Assembly (NCBI GenBank): GCA_009760855.2 | Contig: WPIO01000039.1 | Coordinates: 2,934,501 to 2,998,500, forward strand | Direction: 5' to 3' | From: Cristatella mucedo | Taxonomy: Eukaryota > Bryozoa > Phylactolaemata > Cristatellidae | DNA: 64,000 nt | Shown: in pieces, positions 27,231 through 38,640 of the stretch | Numbering within the stretch: position 1 is the stretch's first letter | Layout: each line of letters opens with the position of its first letter | Translations under genes and position numbers: made by a program | Notes under the pieces: model-generated | The model's input: the letters and a program-made list of their open reading frames with translations, nothing else | The model's database searches: none | What the model was told of the DNA's origin: nothing

Positions 27231-30200
27231 CCTATCTGCACCCAACCATGCTCAAGTTTCCCATTAAGATTAAAGTATGGTGGACCAGGAAGTGGAGGTA
27301 GCTAGTTGAAAAAACTAATTTAATCCTATAAACAGTATTGATGTGTGAGCCAACCTGAGCAAGGAATAACAAAAACGAGTTCCGAAACATGCACGGTCAA
27401 ATATGCCACGTGCTATCGATTGGAGACAATCAAGCGAGACAGCTAGAATTGGTCCATCATAGGATGCTTCCATCTTAAACAAGCTTGAAAATCATGCCTG
27501 TCACTCATCAGTCAATGCATTTTTTCACTAAGTATAAGAATACACAGCTTTGTCGTAGTGCAACTGCTCGCACAGCAAGGTCATACACCAAGCTTTACCC
27601 ACGTCTCGTTCTACTTTTGCTAACTCGTAATTCTGGGGTTCCTGTCCTCTAATTTGGCTTAACCTTAACGTGCGCGCAGGCGCAATAGTCACAAGAAAGC
27701 TAGAGGCTTCGAAATAATCGGCTAGCTCTCCCTTGTGCAGAGTCCGTAAGGCTGTGAATGTGGGCTCCCTATTTCTAAGCTGCTCAACCACATCCCGCCT
27801 CTACTGTCCAGCCACTAAATCCTGACAAAGCCAAGGCCAAATTTTCAAGGAGCTTGGAGAATCACAAGAGGCAATTTACTTCGGCAGCCTTAGCCATACT
27901 TAATAATAATAACAATGCACTTGATAAAGCGCCCTCAGATAACTAAATCTCTTTCTAGGCGCTTTACATTTGCTGCAAAGGGAAAATGCAATTGAATGGT
28001 GAGTAAAATCATGCTTGATAAACAAACACAATTACTTACGAGGCTTTAGTTTCGACAATTTTGCCAAGTGCTTGTAGGAGCTCACTTTTTGCAGAGCCAC
28101 TACTGCCAATCGAGGCCAAACGATGCTTGCAGTTAACTGGGTGTTGAGTGCAACGCTGGCAGATGTGGCCCCCTGTCCACATCTGGAGGCGCTCTTGGAG
28201 CTAGAAGGAACCATCCAGAGAAAGAGGCATTGTGCTGCCGGATGCAGACCTGTCCGCTTCGCCGTGAGAGCACTACCTCTGTTGTGCGTTATTACTCGAG
28301 TCACCTGAGTTGTGTGTCGATACACAAGTTACTTGGCGTTAATTCACGCAATGCTTTAGTGGGCACAAAAATGCTCGAACTTCCTGGACGTGGTGATGCC
28401 AAATCATATCACCGTCAACATTCGTAGACAAGCCCAACGTCTTAGATTTGACAGATGGAAGAAACTTTTTTTGAGTGGCTGATTATTGCCAAGACCTCCT
28501 TTGGAGTAGGAGCTAAGAGTGTATAGGTCACTATCACCCACCGAACCTAGCTCCCAAGCAGCAGACCAGTTAACTTTGTTTTCTTATCCTTCCCGCACTT
28601 TCAATGTATCTCCACTTGCGAAGCTTAAGCTGCCAAGTTGCAAGACATCTCAGCCCATTTTGCCTTCCCCTTCTTGTCTCACAGTGCACTCGAGAAATTG
28701 CAGATTTACAGGAGGAATTTCAATGAGCACTTCGTCCTTGCTAACAATGGGAAACGACATTTTTACTTAGCATTGCAACTTCTAAGAAGCTTACGAATGT
28801 GCTTTGCAGTGAATCTAACATTTGCTTGAGTGGGTTTGCCCAAGGACTTCTAGAAGAGCACTTCAAATCCACTCTATTCTTTAAGTGGAATGAATATTCC
28901 CTTACGAAAAGGAAAATGAAGTAGCACTTGCAGTGCTGTGCCCGATCAGAACGCTAGCAATCACGAAAGTATCTGGACTGGCTGCTGGTTGCAGTGATTG
29001 ACTTATTCTGGTGAGCGACCTGCTGCGAAAACTCATCAGCTCTGCAACACTACTGCTGAGGAGACAACACAGAACCTTACAGCCACATCTGTGTCGATGG
29101 ACAATGCATAGTAAGAAACCACATGATAAGCATCGCCTTGCTAAACACATCCTTGTCGATAACGAACATCTGCTACAAAAGGCAGCTGCCGTGCTAGTGG
29201 TTCTCTTTTGCTACTGATTTTACATATGCCACCTAGTAGCTTCAGTTGTGATAAAGCTTAATGTGACCCACTTGAGACTGAGAAGATCGTGTTGCCTGAC
29301 GCAACCTTGTTGAGACCAGCCCAAAAAAACCACATTTTCGACTTACAATCGCGAGGGTGCAATTGCATTCACGAATTATAAAAACAAGCATTATCGAAAA
29401 ATTAGCTCCCACGGAGACCAAACCCTCTAACACTTTGCTGAGTGAGGAAGCATCTGGACTCCTGACTGGTGTAGCTTATCATCCAAGACGAAGTGCAATT
29501 ACAAGCAGCACTAGTGCTTTGGATTGAAAAAAATTAACGAATCCTGCTGTCGTACCACCGGGTGGTTGTGTACCGCTCTCATGCCCAAGCTATTAGAGAA
29601 AGTAAACTAACCATGATAAAAATGCACATATGCTATAATAATGCGAATCTTTAAAAGTAAGTAGTTGAATTGCACTCAACGTCATACAGGTATTAGGACA
29701 AAGTAAACACTCTACGTAGTGGTGTACAATCACAACTTCTGGAACGAAAGGGTATATTTGATTCACTGGTCCTAAACCATCTCTCTAAATAGGCAAGTTG
29801 CTAAGACTTCAGCACGTGGGTGTCAGGGACGAATTCGGTTTGCTCGTCACTAGTTCCACGTCTCTCAGGTGTACCAGAGCACCACACCATATATATATCT
29901 GGCTGACACTTTGGCAACACTTACCTCTTTAAAGGAACTACCCATTGAACATATTACATCCATGCAAAACATCCAACGTGGGTGTATCTGCGACTGTGTT
30001 GAACAGTCAAATGATCCTTGGGGAAGGGAAGAAATAGTAAAACACTGCGTTACCATGAAAGCTGCTCAGCATGCATCTAACAAATCCAAACGCCTGCTCC
30101 TTCGCCCAGGCTTTCGAAATTGATGCCAGATTTGGCCTTCCACGTTGCTACAGGATGCTTATCTCTGCTTTTGTTGCTGCCAGCCGACATCTTTTGCTCC

Positions 30201-33200
30201 CTCAAACGGCACTTCATCATATGAGTGAAGGTAGGCCGATTCAACAGCCTCGTTTATACTTGTGGCAGAAGAGCCTCAGCAGTAATCACATTCACAACAC
30301 AGAGCTTAGAACCCAGGTTATTCATGGCACTAGCCTTACACCATGCTCACAACCACTTACATCGTCAGCACTGAACAGCTGTGCTTTGGATTTGGCCATC
30401 TGCTGTTTTCGACTGCCTCCCTCAGAGCATGCTCCACAAGACCGTCAGCACCAGCAGCTAGGCTGCCTATCCCACCCCGTGCAGCCTCAGAGGCAAGCAA
30501 TCAGCGGGAGAACGACAGCTTGCTGCCCGCAGCAGCTGGGGCTAAGGGGACGCGCTCGCACACTCGAGAGTGGTTGGCAACCCTTTCTCCTATCAATTTA
30601 AGCCGTTCTATCGGTGCTTAGGCATAGAGGGGGTTGGTTGCAACAATCGCTGCTAACCGGTTAATGAAAAAAGAAGACACGTTTGGTCTGCTGTGTCTGT
30701 GTCTGCTGTGGTCTGCTGCAGATATACTGCTGCTGGTTTGGTCGATGCGCAAATGCCATCGTTAGCCCGACTCCTGCTGGAGGCAGCAGCCACAGCAACC
30801 AGCAGGCACAGGTGCGCACAGAACTCACTGGCAGCACCGGTGCCGGCACTTCTCTGCGTGTAGATGGGCACACCGGGTGGTGATTCCAGGATCAACGGGG
30901 CAATGCCGTTTGTCGGAGTCAAAGGTCTGAAATGATAGCCTGCCGGCATGTTGGTGCCGTCGTATGCAGCCAGCCGACTGCAAGTGCCTTTCGTGCTAAT
31001 GTCCTTCTTCAGGCCCGCCAAGGTGTCAGGGTCTAAAAGAGATAGGCACCACGTTGGCATCGAGGGGCTCCACCCCACCTCTGCTGCCGGCCGCGAGGGT
31101 GTGCAACACGGCGGCCTGCACTGGGCAGGCGATCAGAATGAATTAAGCAATCAATCTACCACTGAGACCCGAAGCACTCGGCACCCGAACCTGGTGGCCG
31201 TAGGGCACGAAAAAAAAAGAACAAGAAGCAAGGGGCATGCAGCCTAAGGCATGCACGACAGTCGATGGGTCACCACATGCACACTGCAGCAAGTCGTCGA
31301 CCACAGGCTGCAATTTCACTCGCTGCAATTCACCCTGTCAGGCCGCTTGCCTAGTCGGCCCATGCACGGCACATTCCACCGACGGAAGGAGGCCAGAGTC
31401 GTCCGGTGTCACAAATGACCATTTGCAGTTTTGTCCGATAAGTTCACGATCCGGCTTGTGCCACAGTGTATCTGTAGCACACCGGCTTCGGACGGATGCA
31501 TCGACTGTGGGTGCTGCCGGGGGTGGGGGGGGGGAGCAGGCGAGAGGGCATGCTTCGCGGGTGGCAGGCACTCAAATACGTGCAGCAGCCAAAGTGGGCG
31601 GCATCCGGCCGACGGTGGCAAGCGAGCGACACTAATAGTTAAGTAAAAGCAAGCGTGTTAAAGAAGACTTTTGAGATCGCAAAAAATGTCGAAAACACAG
31701 GCGACTGCTAGAGCGATGCCAACCTTATAGGCCAGAAATTCAGGCCACTCTGCACCCATCAAATAGACGATCCCCTGGAACAATGGCGACAGCACACATA
31801 GAAGTTCTAACGAAGGAGAAGCTGCTCCAGCCGAGCTGGCATCGACAGGCAAGCGGCAGACGAGAGATAGCCGCATAAATGCCCAATGACAGAGCTGCAA
31901 CGGTGTGCCAACCCCCCCTTGCTTGGAAGCATTTGCAAGCAAAACAGGCATGTAGAGCTGTTCGAGGCTATTATTCGTCGCCACGCTGCTCATAACCCAG
32001 TTGAGGTTGCAGCACGCATACACTGCGCCGCTGCTCTAGCCTAGGTTCGCCTTTGGGTGCAATAATAGTAGAGTGGCTTGTAGAGTATAAGCAAAGAAGC
32101 TCAGGAAGTTCTGTGAGCGGCAACCTACACTCCTATATCAGGCAACACGCCTCCAGAAGGGGAGGGACATCCCCGAAGCCACCCCTAAAATTTACAGGAG
32201 CAAGGTCAAGGCTCAGATCCTGTAGCAAGTTCCCGGCATGGCAGTCATTCGCCCAGGTTTGGCCCGGTGATAAAGGTGCTTGCCTTCGATAACCGAGGTC
32301 AAGTTACATATTTTTGACGACCACGATCGTGGGCTCGAGCCCTATGGCAAATTTGAAGTGCCTGGATAGAGACTCAGTTCTCTAAGGGGCCTATACAAAT
32401 GAATTATATTGCACAATTGCCAGGAAGAAACTAAAAAGCTGCCTCAAGAGAAATGCAGGTAATACATCTATAAAGCAGTTCCCGACAAAGCTACAATGGA
32501 GCCCGTACACTAAAAATCGAAGTTGTATGCAGAACTTTCGTTCGTCTAGCAGCTCGACTAAGAGTTTAGATAGGTTTGAGAGTCAAGTGACTTGTCACTC
32601 ACTTAGTAAGAGATGCCGAAGGAAAATGGTAGTCGAATGCTCGCCGAACTATTCAATGACTGCAGAATGTTTTAAAAGATGGCCCCCACAGCCAGACACC
32701 ACTTGTGTTTCCTTTAGGTGATATGGGGCTACTTATTGCCATTACTAGCTACAGATCTTTCTAGCTCGTGGTTCTCTAAAGGCTGGACTACTTGCAACTC
32801 AGCATCGGCCGGACTGCAGACAAAATTGCTATTAGACCTTTCAGTTGTAGCTAAACATGGCGGCTTTCAGTTGACAACCATATCAATCCAACAAAAGCTC
32901 ATTTGCATACAACCTCGGAAAAATAAACACCGTTCTATGCACTTCACATAAGCTAATCAAGGAGCACAGCAACTGATAAGCAATAACAACGTATATTAAT
33001 GTAGCACAAACGAGCACACACACACAAATTATTCACATGGACGAAGCAACTGTCAAAAGGAGATGTGCTTCTAGCTTTACGGTAAACGTAATCAGATCAT
33101 GACACGTCGTGATGTAAGTCGGCACAGTATCAGGCTTAAAGCCAAAAGAACAGAAGGCACGGTCTCCAAAGAATGTGATGCCGGTTAAAAGGCTAAACTA

Positions 33201-36200
33201 CTAGTGTCAGAGGCACTGGTGATGTGTGGGTTGGGCAGAAAAGTACATATTTTCGACAGCTGAGGCAAATAACACGAGTACCAGGATCTTGAGGTCGATG
33301 CACTGCATGTTGGGGACCCAGTGCAGGTTGGAGAGAAGTAGTGCATTATGTAAGCTGTGCCATTATCGACTGTCAAGCTTAGCAGCCCAGTTTTGTATCA
33401 CATGTAAATCTCTAAGTACATAGGCAAGAATACCTTCGAAGATAGAGTTTCAGAGGCCTAGAGATATTTCACAAATACATGGAGTTTGCTGAGGTATTCC
33501 ATCCAAGCACAATACAATTTTCTATATTATCTAAGCATCTATGAGTAGACTACAAATCTTATGTGGTTATCTATGAAAACTCATTTTGGAACAGAAAACC
33601 AGATTTCTGAGCAGAGGCTACACGGGAAATGCTGGTTGATCCACTTCTCAGAGGGTGAGTCGGATCACACTTACTTTTAAGTGGCACCTGCTTCATCTTT
33701 TAGAAAGGTTAGCTGCTGCTCTAAGCAAGAATGTCTTTCACAGATGCAGCTGAGTGTCAGCATAGAAGCATTAGCCAAGACTGAAATCAGTAGTTACATC
33801 GGCAAGAGGGCAAACAAGAGATTGTGACAGAAGGTACAAACAATTGGTCCCAGAGGTACCAGTACCTTAAAGGCTCACAGGATAACCAGTGGGCCTGGCC
33901 CAAACCATAAACCTATAAAAACTAATCTAAAACCTTGTACTTGGATAGGATGCAAGCCACTAGAGCTCAACGCCACAGAGATCCCCAGGCACGAAGATGT
34001 TTACTCAAGAAGGACTTGGTGATCAATGGTATCAAATGCAGCCGAGAGATTGAGCAGAGCTAGCAGAGAAAGCCAGCATTCCCGAGAAGTTCCGGTAGTC
34101 TTAGCTATGCTGTCTCTAAGGAATGATTGGTGAGCCGTAATGGCACACTAAGTAAAGCGGTTGCTTTTCAAGAACTCGGTCCGAGGTTGTGGGTTCGAAT
34201 CCTGTGGTGGGCGATCCTTAATTGCGGCTGCAAGCGGTGGTGATAGCCACAAGGGCTCCTCTGTTGCTATACACAAGAGGCTGCTGAATCAGCTAGTAAT
34301 TTTTCACTGGGTCATATAGCCAAGCTATAAGGTTTGACTATATCCTATTGAAAAGAAAGTCCTGATAGTCCAGAAGGCTCCATTCACGACTCAGGCAAAT
34401 ATAAAGTGTTAGTGAAGAGGTGTGGATGAAGAACTGGCAGAAACTGAAGAACTGGCAGAAATTAGACGATGGGATTCAGCAAGTTAGCTTTTCATGGTGC
34501 CAATCCCCTTCAGCATTGAGGGCAAACATACCGATTGTAGTGCCACTGTGAGGAATATGCAATTTTTGCTGTGAAATAGGGCTCACAGTTATAAAGTAAC
34601 ACATACACATACTTCTATCAGAATGGGTGAGCAGTGGGGTGGTGAAAGTACTTATACCTCTGTGGTTGGTGCTCACCTATTAGACTTCCAAGGATGCATT
34701 TATATGTCTTTCATTCTCATCATTCAACCAGCCTCAATAATTCAAATAACCCTTGGGGATTAGAGCAGTACATCGACCCAGCTGAAGGTTCAGCCACTCA
34801 CATTGATTTATGATGAGCTTATATATTTACACTTTACACTTATTTACTGATACAGAGCAAAGTTCCTACACTGACCCACAAGGACCGACATGGCTTGGCT
34901 CCTTCCTACCCTGCTGAACTGCTGCACCGGTCCGGCCTCCTCGTGCTCTCAGGTCCTCTATGGACAATAAATTAGCTGCTTTATTCCTCCACTTAAAGAC
35001 CGTTGATGACAGAAGCTTTTGGTTTGCAGGTCCTAGTCTGTGGAACTCACTTCCACAACTCATACTCAACGAAATCTTCTCGCCTGCTGCCGACTATGGC
35101 ACATCCTTTCATGCCGTCCTGAGCTGCTACTTCCATGTTACTCACTACCTCAACTGCTCCTCACTTTCACTAGTTGCGTGAGATGAAGTTTGTTGGCTGC
35201 CGATACAAAACTCTAATGCATAACCTCCACAGTCTTTGTAGAGTTACAGCTAGAGATACATTAGATTACATTACGAACCAAGGCCCTTTCCCAAAGCAGC
35301 ACAATATGCAAAGAGTGTATAACTTGGACAGTAAGTGCAACTGACTTAGACCTGACCAGATGCCGGCATAAGCAGGCAGAAGGATAAATTATTTGGCTCC
35401 TGCCGATAAGGGGGAATGCACCATACTGGGAACGGCTCTGACCTTGTTGTTGCAAATATCAATCACGTCGGACCGCAGGCGAGTGTGCACGACTGTAAAC
35501 TCGATCACACATCAGTGCAATAAATAAATAAAAGCCAAGTCACCAAAGAACAATCTATCCAAATTTCAGTGCACGATGTTATCCCCCTAACATGGGTTGC
35601 ACAGCCACAAGAAATTTTAATTTCTTGCTGAAAGACAATGCTAATGGAACATGTCGTTGAATTATGCCACAACACTCATGTCGTAAATTGCATCGGCCAC
35701 TCACATCACGAGTCACTGGCCCACTGTGTGAAATTAGTTAGCCAGCACATTATATAGTCTATGCACCTACCTGCAATTCCTTTCGTTGGCCATATGCTGG
35801 CGATCGGACCGGTCTGCATAACACTGTACGAGCTGATATTCTGAAGGCAATCGTTGAGATAGATTGGGTCACCCACAACATCGGCCATGCCGTGATCGCT
35901 CAAAACGATTATATTTATTTTCTCTGAAAGTCCTCGACTTTCCAGTTGACTAATAAAGTCACCAAAGTCTTTATCGATAGCTTCGAGTATTTTCCTCACA
36001 TCTGTGCTATTCCAACCACTGGCGTGGCCCGTTTCATCGGGCTGGCTATGATAGAGTAAAGCAAGGTTTGGTGATGCCGGCATCGCGTTCGTCGATGTCA
36101 TCGCGTCTGCAGAAGGACTATGACGGTCGGCTGCTCCATGAGTATGCTCCATCTCTACTTCGCCTTCATCATCACCTTGATCCTCTATCCACTTTAGTAA

Positions 36201-36758
36201 CACAACGAATTTCTCGCGAAGGGTAGCGTTAGGGGGCAGATTGCTACCGTTTGACTGCATAACTTCATGAGTATTCGTCGCATAAGGCCAGTGTATGGAG
36301 CTGCTCTTATGCAAATTAGTCTCCCAAATAGGTTCACCGGCGTATTTTTTCTCGTTTGTCTGGCTACCTTTCGGCCCGCATAAGAATTGTCGGGTATCGG
36401 GGTCGTATGCATCTCCAAGCGTAGCTCCGTGGCTCTCTGGATAAAGGCCGGTGACAAGAGTGTAGTGATTGATCGCGCAGTCCGTAATAAAAGAAGGCTG
36501 AAGCCACTCAGCCCTTACTCCTTTCTCGTAGAAGCTCTTCAAATTGGTTAGGCTAAACATGTGCAGGTAGTCGTAACGGAAACCGCTGAAGGAGATAACC
36601 AGCAGCTTCGGAGCCTCCGAAGCTCGGGCATGATCGTGACACAAAACAATGGTAAAAGACCCCAGGGATAGGGAAAGTAACAGCGCACACGATTCTAACA
36701 AAGGTCGAGTCATCGTCAATCTAATGCAGTAAGGAAACATGAGCACAGTACGAACCAT
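15412..36758 (-). CDS. ENPP-family type I membrane protein, probable pseudoenzyme (four exons)
   Basis: Exons on the minus strand are 36758-35771, 31032-30829, 17916-17670 and 15748-15412: 1776 nt, 591 residues plus stop. Numbered from the first ATG (36758), the protein has a hydrophobic signal segment (about 19-40), the alkaline-phosphatase-superfamily ENPP domain (about 50-465) and a C-terminal membrane helix (about 512-531) with a cytoplasmic tail. Family signatures seen: NHYTLVTGLYPESHG, PDETGH, VLSDHGM, a rebuilt KGMHGW, GPAFRRGY, LLGLKPAPNNGS. Metal ligands D241, H245, D288, H289 and H401 are present. The first Asp (normally SFDGF) is Ser58, and the nucleophilic Thr (normally KTFPNHY) is Cys94 in DCAINHY. 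The order and single C-terminal anchor resemble ENPP4/ENPP5. Splice phases 1, 1 and 2 all match. Loss of hydrolase activity is inferred, not shown. Confidence 0.9.
15749..17669 (-). other. ENPP-like intron 3
   Basis: Intron between exons 3 and 4; no recognised repeat or gene inside. Confidence 0.6.
17670..17916 (-). CDS. ENPP-like exon 3: last metal ligand and C-domain
   Basis: The acceptor is CGTATTGCAG. Joined to exon 2 it gives K-GMHGWNN; the His (H401) is the last metal ligand of ENPPs. GPAFRRGYVKKGFESIHVYE and LLGLKPAPNNGSL follow, all family hallmarks. The donor GGTGG|GTGCAG (phase 2) fits exon 4. A nearby GTGGGT is a better donor by consensus but gives the wrong frame for exon 4. A (CTG)n tract lies 54 bases upstream of the exon. 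Confidence 0.9.
17971..18065. repeat. (AGC)n/(CTG)n triplet tract, about 31 units
   Basis: An uninterrupted CAG-type tract on the plus strand. On the ENPP-like transcript it is (CUG)n in intron 2, ending 54 bases before exon 3. A shorter AGC cluster with GGCAACGAC spacers follows to about 18100. Its length makes a polyglutamine, polyserine or polyalanine ORF by chance. Confidence 0.98.
19681..19863. repeat. Left arm of 183-bp inverted repeat
   Basis: It is the reverse complement of 20218-20400, with 4 mismatches counted by eye (about 98% identity). It is the natural 3' end of the Tc1 remnant. Confidence 0.95.
20218..20400. repeat. Right arm of 183-bp inverted repeat
   Basis: The inverted partner of 19681-19863, separated from it by a 354-bp spacer. 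Its plus strand reads the transposase motif SDLNLTGHLWD in the opposite direction to the rest of the element. Confidence 0.95.
20761..20832. repeat. (AT)n microsatellite, 72 bp
   Basis: Pure AT repeat abutting the tail of a minus-strand SINE-A; it probably grew from the A/T-rich SINE tail. Confidence 0.98.
20833..20963 (-). mobile_element. SINE-A copy
   Basis: Minus-strand copy lying between the (TA)n tract and the large LINE: the tail TATAGTGCCCTAAGCGAACT, GGGCTCGAGCCCACGACCTC and the box A region CACCTTAACCACTGGGCC. Confidence 0.85.
20964..23600 (+). mobile_element. CR1/L2-group LINE, longest copy, degenerate
   Basis: It starts at the end of an APE endonuclease (LSDHMQISFS, about 20970) and continues through a linker (FDIDVVRSTISPSPLMLNSP), RT N-terminal segment (VKPLLKKAKLDQENLNKCC), RT core (DHSAAFDTIDCQVLLERLSS; PQGSVLG; FHFYADDTQLYL with YADD at 22476-22487) and C-terminal LVQNSAARLVCRERR. 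It ends in the family tail and an (ATT)n-like stretch. The 5' part is missing and several frameshifts and stops make it dead. It lies in intron 2 of the ENPP-like gene, antisense to it. Confidence 0.9.
23601..27180. other. ENPP-like intron 2, middle part
   Basis: Apart from the SINE at 26318-26480 I recognise nothing. A 10-base G-run lies at 26820-26829. The segment 26698-26735 resembles 62552-62586. Confidence 0.45.
26318..26480 (+). mobile_element. SINE-B-like copy with a different head
   Basis: The head GATAGCCCAGGAGGTAAGG and GTCGGGGGTTCCAATCC is less similar to other copies, but the body GTGGGCGATCCTTTATTGCC and AATGAGGCTGTTAAATCAGC match. Confidence 0.75.
27181..27228. repeat. (AC)n microsatellite
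   Basis: 48 bp of pure AC in ENPP-like intron 2. Confidence 0.98.
27900..28040 (-). mobile_element. LINE 3' tail
   Basis: (AAT)n followed by CACTTGATAAAGCGCCCTCA and TCTTTCTAGGCGCTTTACAT on the plus strand, the reverse complement of the tail. It sits in ENPP-like intron 2, in the same orientation as that gene. Confidence 0.85.
28041..30828. other. ENPP-like intron 2, distal part
   Basis: Several short ORFs (for example plus 30071-30601), none recognised. No clear repeat. Confidence 0.45.
30829..31032 (-). CDS. ENPP-like exon 2
   Basis: The acceptor is CTCTTTTAG. The first two bases complete a Asp codon with exon 1, followed by PDTLAGLKKD and MPAGYHFRPLTPTNGIAPLI, which matches the ENPP pattern of a Pro-x-x-hydrophobic-His-hydrophobic stretch before an Ile-x-Pro core strand. 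The donor is GCCA|GTGAGT, phase 1; 204 nt. Identity rests on the phase match at both ends as well as similarity. Confidence 0.82.
31033..33104 (-). other. ENPP-like intron 1, part
   Basis: It holds the SINE-A at 32260-32408; the remainder is not recognised. A G-run lies near 31523-31534. Confidence 0.45.
32260..32408 (+). mobile_element. SINE-A copy with disrupted head
   Basis: Box A-like GGCCCGGTGATAAAGGTGC, an extra or duplicated segment in the anticodon region, box B GGGCTCGAGCCC, and the tail GAAGTGCCTGGATAGAGACT. Confidence 0.7.
33105..34120 (-). mobile_element. LINE fragments, broken
   Basis: Two recognisable pieces on the minus strand: the C-terminal region at about 33110-33460 (reverse complement of the Leu-rich end seen in other copies) and an RT piece at about 33990-34070 (AFDTIDHQVLLE). 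The stretch between is not recognisable. A SINE-B starts at 34132. Confidence 0.65.
34132..34305 (+). mobile_element. SINE-B copy
   Basis: GCCGTAATGGCACACTAAGT, GGTTGTGGGTTCGAATCC, GTGGTGGGCGATCCTTAATT, GAGGCTGCTGAATCAGCTAG. Confidence 0.85.
34862..35190 (+). mobile_element. Fragment of the second LINE type
   Basis: The plus strand reads HGLAPSYPAELLHRSGLL and FWFAGPSLWNSLPQLIL, typical LINE C-terminal motifs. It is followed by decayed sequence. Confidence 0.65.
35771..36758 (-). CDS. ENPP-like exon 1: signal sequence and catalytic N-domain
   Basis: An in-frame stop lies upstream (36782-36780), and the first ATG is at 36758. An ATG at 36713 gives a more typical signal peptide (MTRPLLESCALLLSLSLG) and may be the real start. 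The exon carries LLVISFSGFRYDYL, FITDCAINHYTLVTG, YPESHG, an acidic/His-rich insertion (about 192-231), YHSQPDETGH, IIVLSDHGM and TGPIASIWPTK. The donor is GCAG|GTAGGT, phase 1. Confidence 0.92.
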
Positions 36759-36782
36759 ACGCAACCGGCCGAAAGGCCCCTA

Positions 36783-38029
36783 CATTACTGCTTGCCACTG
36801 CTGCTGACGTCACTTCCTTCTGTCAATTTCCTGTCTCGACGATCCCACCTCACGGAATCACGCCTCGGACGTTCTGAGTTCCCCGATATTCGCATATTTG
36901 AGCCTTCAAAGGTTGTGATCAACCTCAGTTTAATTTCGGGCTAAAACAATTTTAGAAACTTCAGCATCATTTGCTGCTATGCAGTTGGTTATACTACTCG
37001 ATCACACACTAGAGCCTGCTGCACTGCTACATCCTTCTGTCAACTACTAGCTCTCGATATAAACCTGAGAGCATCAGGGTCACTTCCATCTGTCAAACTG
37101 CAGCAAGATTACTGATGTTAATAAAAATAGATCAAATAAATTCCATATTTTCATCTTCACGCAGCACTCTACAATCGCCCTCGCTTTTTCCACGAAGAAC
37201 ATGTATAACAGCTGTGATGAGAAGTTTCTGTCGGGCAGATCTGTGTAGCGCGACAGCAATACAAATAGGTCTGCCCTCCGGAAGTTCAATTACTGACATA
37301 GCTTAAGTTAAATCTACAAACCTCAATGGTCTAAGAAATTTCTTGTTAGAAATTCTAAGGAACTGTGGCTTACTCAATTGGCGGCTGTACCGCTGGAGCG
37401 GCCGACACGTACGTCTCTATACAGTCGAAGCTGCAGCTGGCATTCCAGCTCTCAGCCTGCAAGTGGACGCACATGCAGTCCACCAATCAACTAACGGGCT
37501 GAGCTTACGCATGGGACTGTTAGCCCTAACACTCCTAGCTTGAACGTTTTCTGGCTGATCGCATCGTGGTCAATTACTTGCTCACTCTACTCTCTTCTCT
37601 CCCGCTGTCCGGGCTGGACAGAATATCCCATTTCCTTTCTCCTACTCTCAATCTCTATATTAACTTTTTGGCATTAGATAACGATTTCATCCGGTGCATC
37701 GAGTTATACATCCGACTTCATTCCCAACACCCGCTACTGAGACGAGCTGCGATTGTTGCACCAGTGTACAACAGTAGAGTTCACTAGCCCGAGCCGTTTG
37801 ATATAATCACATGCAAGCGTATTTAAAAGTTGCATCAAACACCATTTACATAGCAACAATTTGCCACCGGGGATTTCCTGGCGGCGTAATTAAAAATGCT
37901 ACGGTAGATGGATGAACTTCTTTCATTGGTCAGCTCTCGCTCCGCTTCGCTACAATCTTGGGTTCTTCTAATGGCAGGTGAGAGTGGAGCCGATGTTTTG
38001 CAGGGGTCTTCTCCCGTTGGTGTACATAA
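36783..38029. other. Upstream of the ENPP-like gene
   Basis: The promoter of the ENPP-like gene should lie here. No TATA box in a clear position and no recognised repeat. Confidence 0.35.
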
Positions 38030-38640
38030 CAATAATGATAATAATGCATTTGTGCAGAGCCCTCAAAGAGCTTAATCTCTTCCAGGCACTTTATACTGGC
38101 TGTAAAGAAAGAACGATCGAATAAGCGCATAAACGCACAGAGGATGAATCGCATGGAAACACTAAATACTGCGATAAATAGATGTGTTTTAGCTTTTTTT
38201 AAAAAGTGGTCAAGTCAGGGAATGTAGTAACGTCAGTCAGGAGTGAGTTCCAGGCTTTGGGAGCTAAAGGCAGTTTCCAAAGGATTTGAGGTTTGCATAA
38301 AGTATAGGTAAATGATTAGATTGAGAAAAGCGGGTGATATGATGCTTCGCCTGATAAGGGAGTAGATATAATAGGTAGGCTGGAGCCAAAGAATGAAGGG
38401 ACCTAAAAGTGTGAGTGGCAACCTTGAAGTTGATGCGCTGCTTGACTGGGAGCAGGTGCAGGTCGATAAGACGTGGTGTGATGTGGCAACTTCGACGCTC
38501 ACGACAGACGAGCCTAGCTGCAGAGTTCTGCACCAACTGTAAGCGCCTGATTGCAGTAGTCGAAGCGGGATGTCACAAATGCATGGACCAATGTCACGTG
38601 CAGCGATTCCAAACCGGTATAGAAAGAATGTTTAAAATAG
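38030..38640 (-). mobile_element. LINE 3' part
   Basis: The tail with (AAT)n at 38030-38045, then C-terminal coding remains on the minus strand (LVCRERRSCHITP, LHLLPVKQRINFKV). Intergenic, upstream of the ENPP-like gene. Confidence 0.85.
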
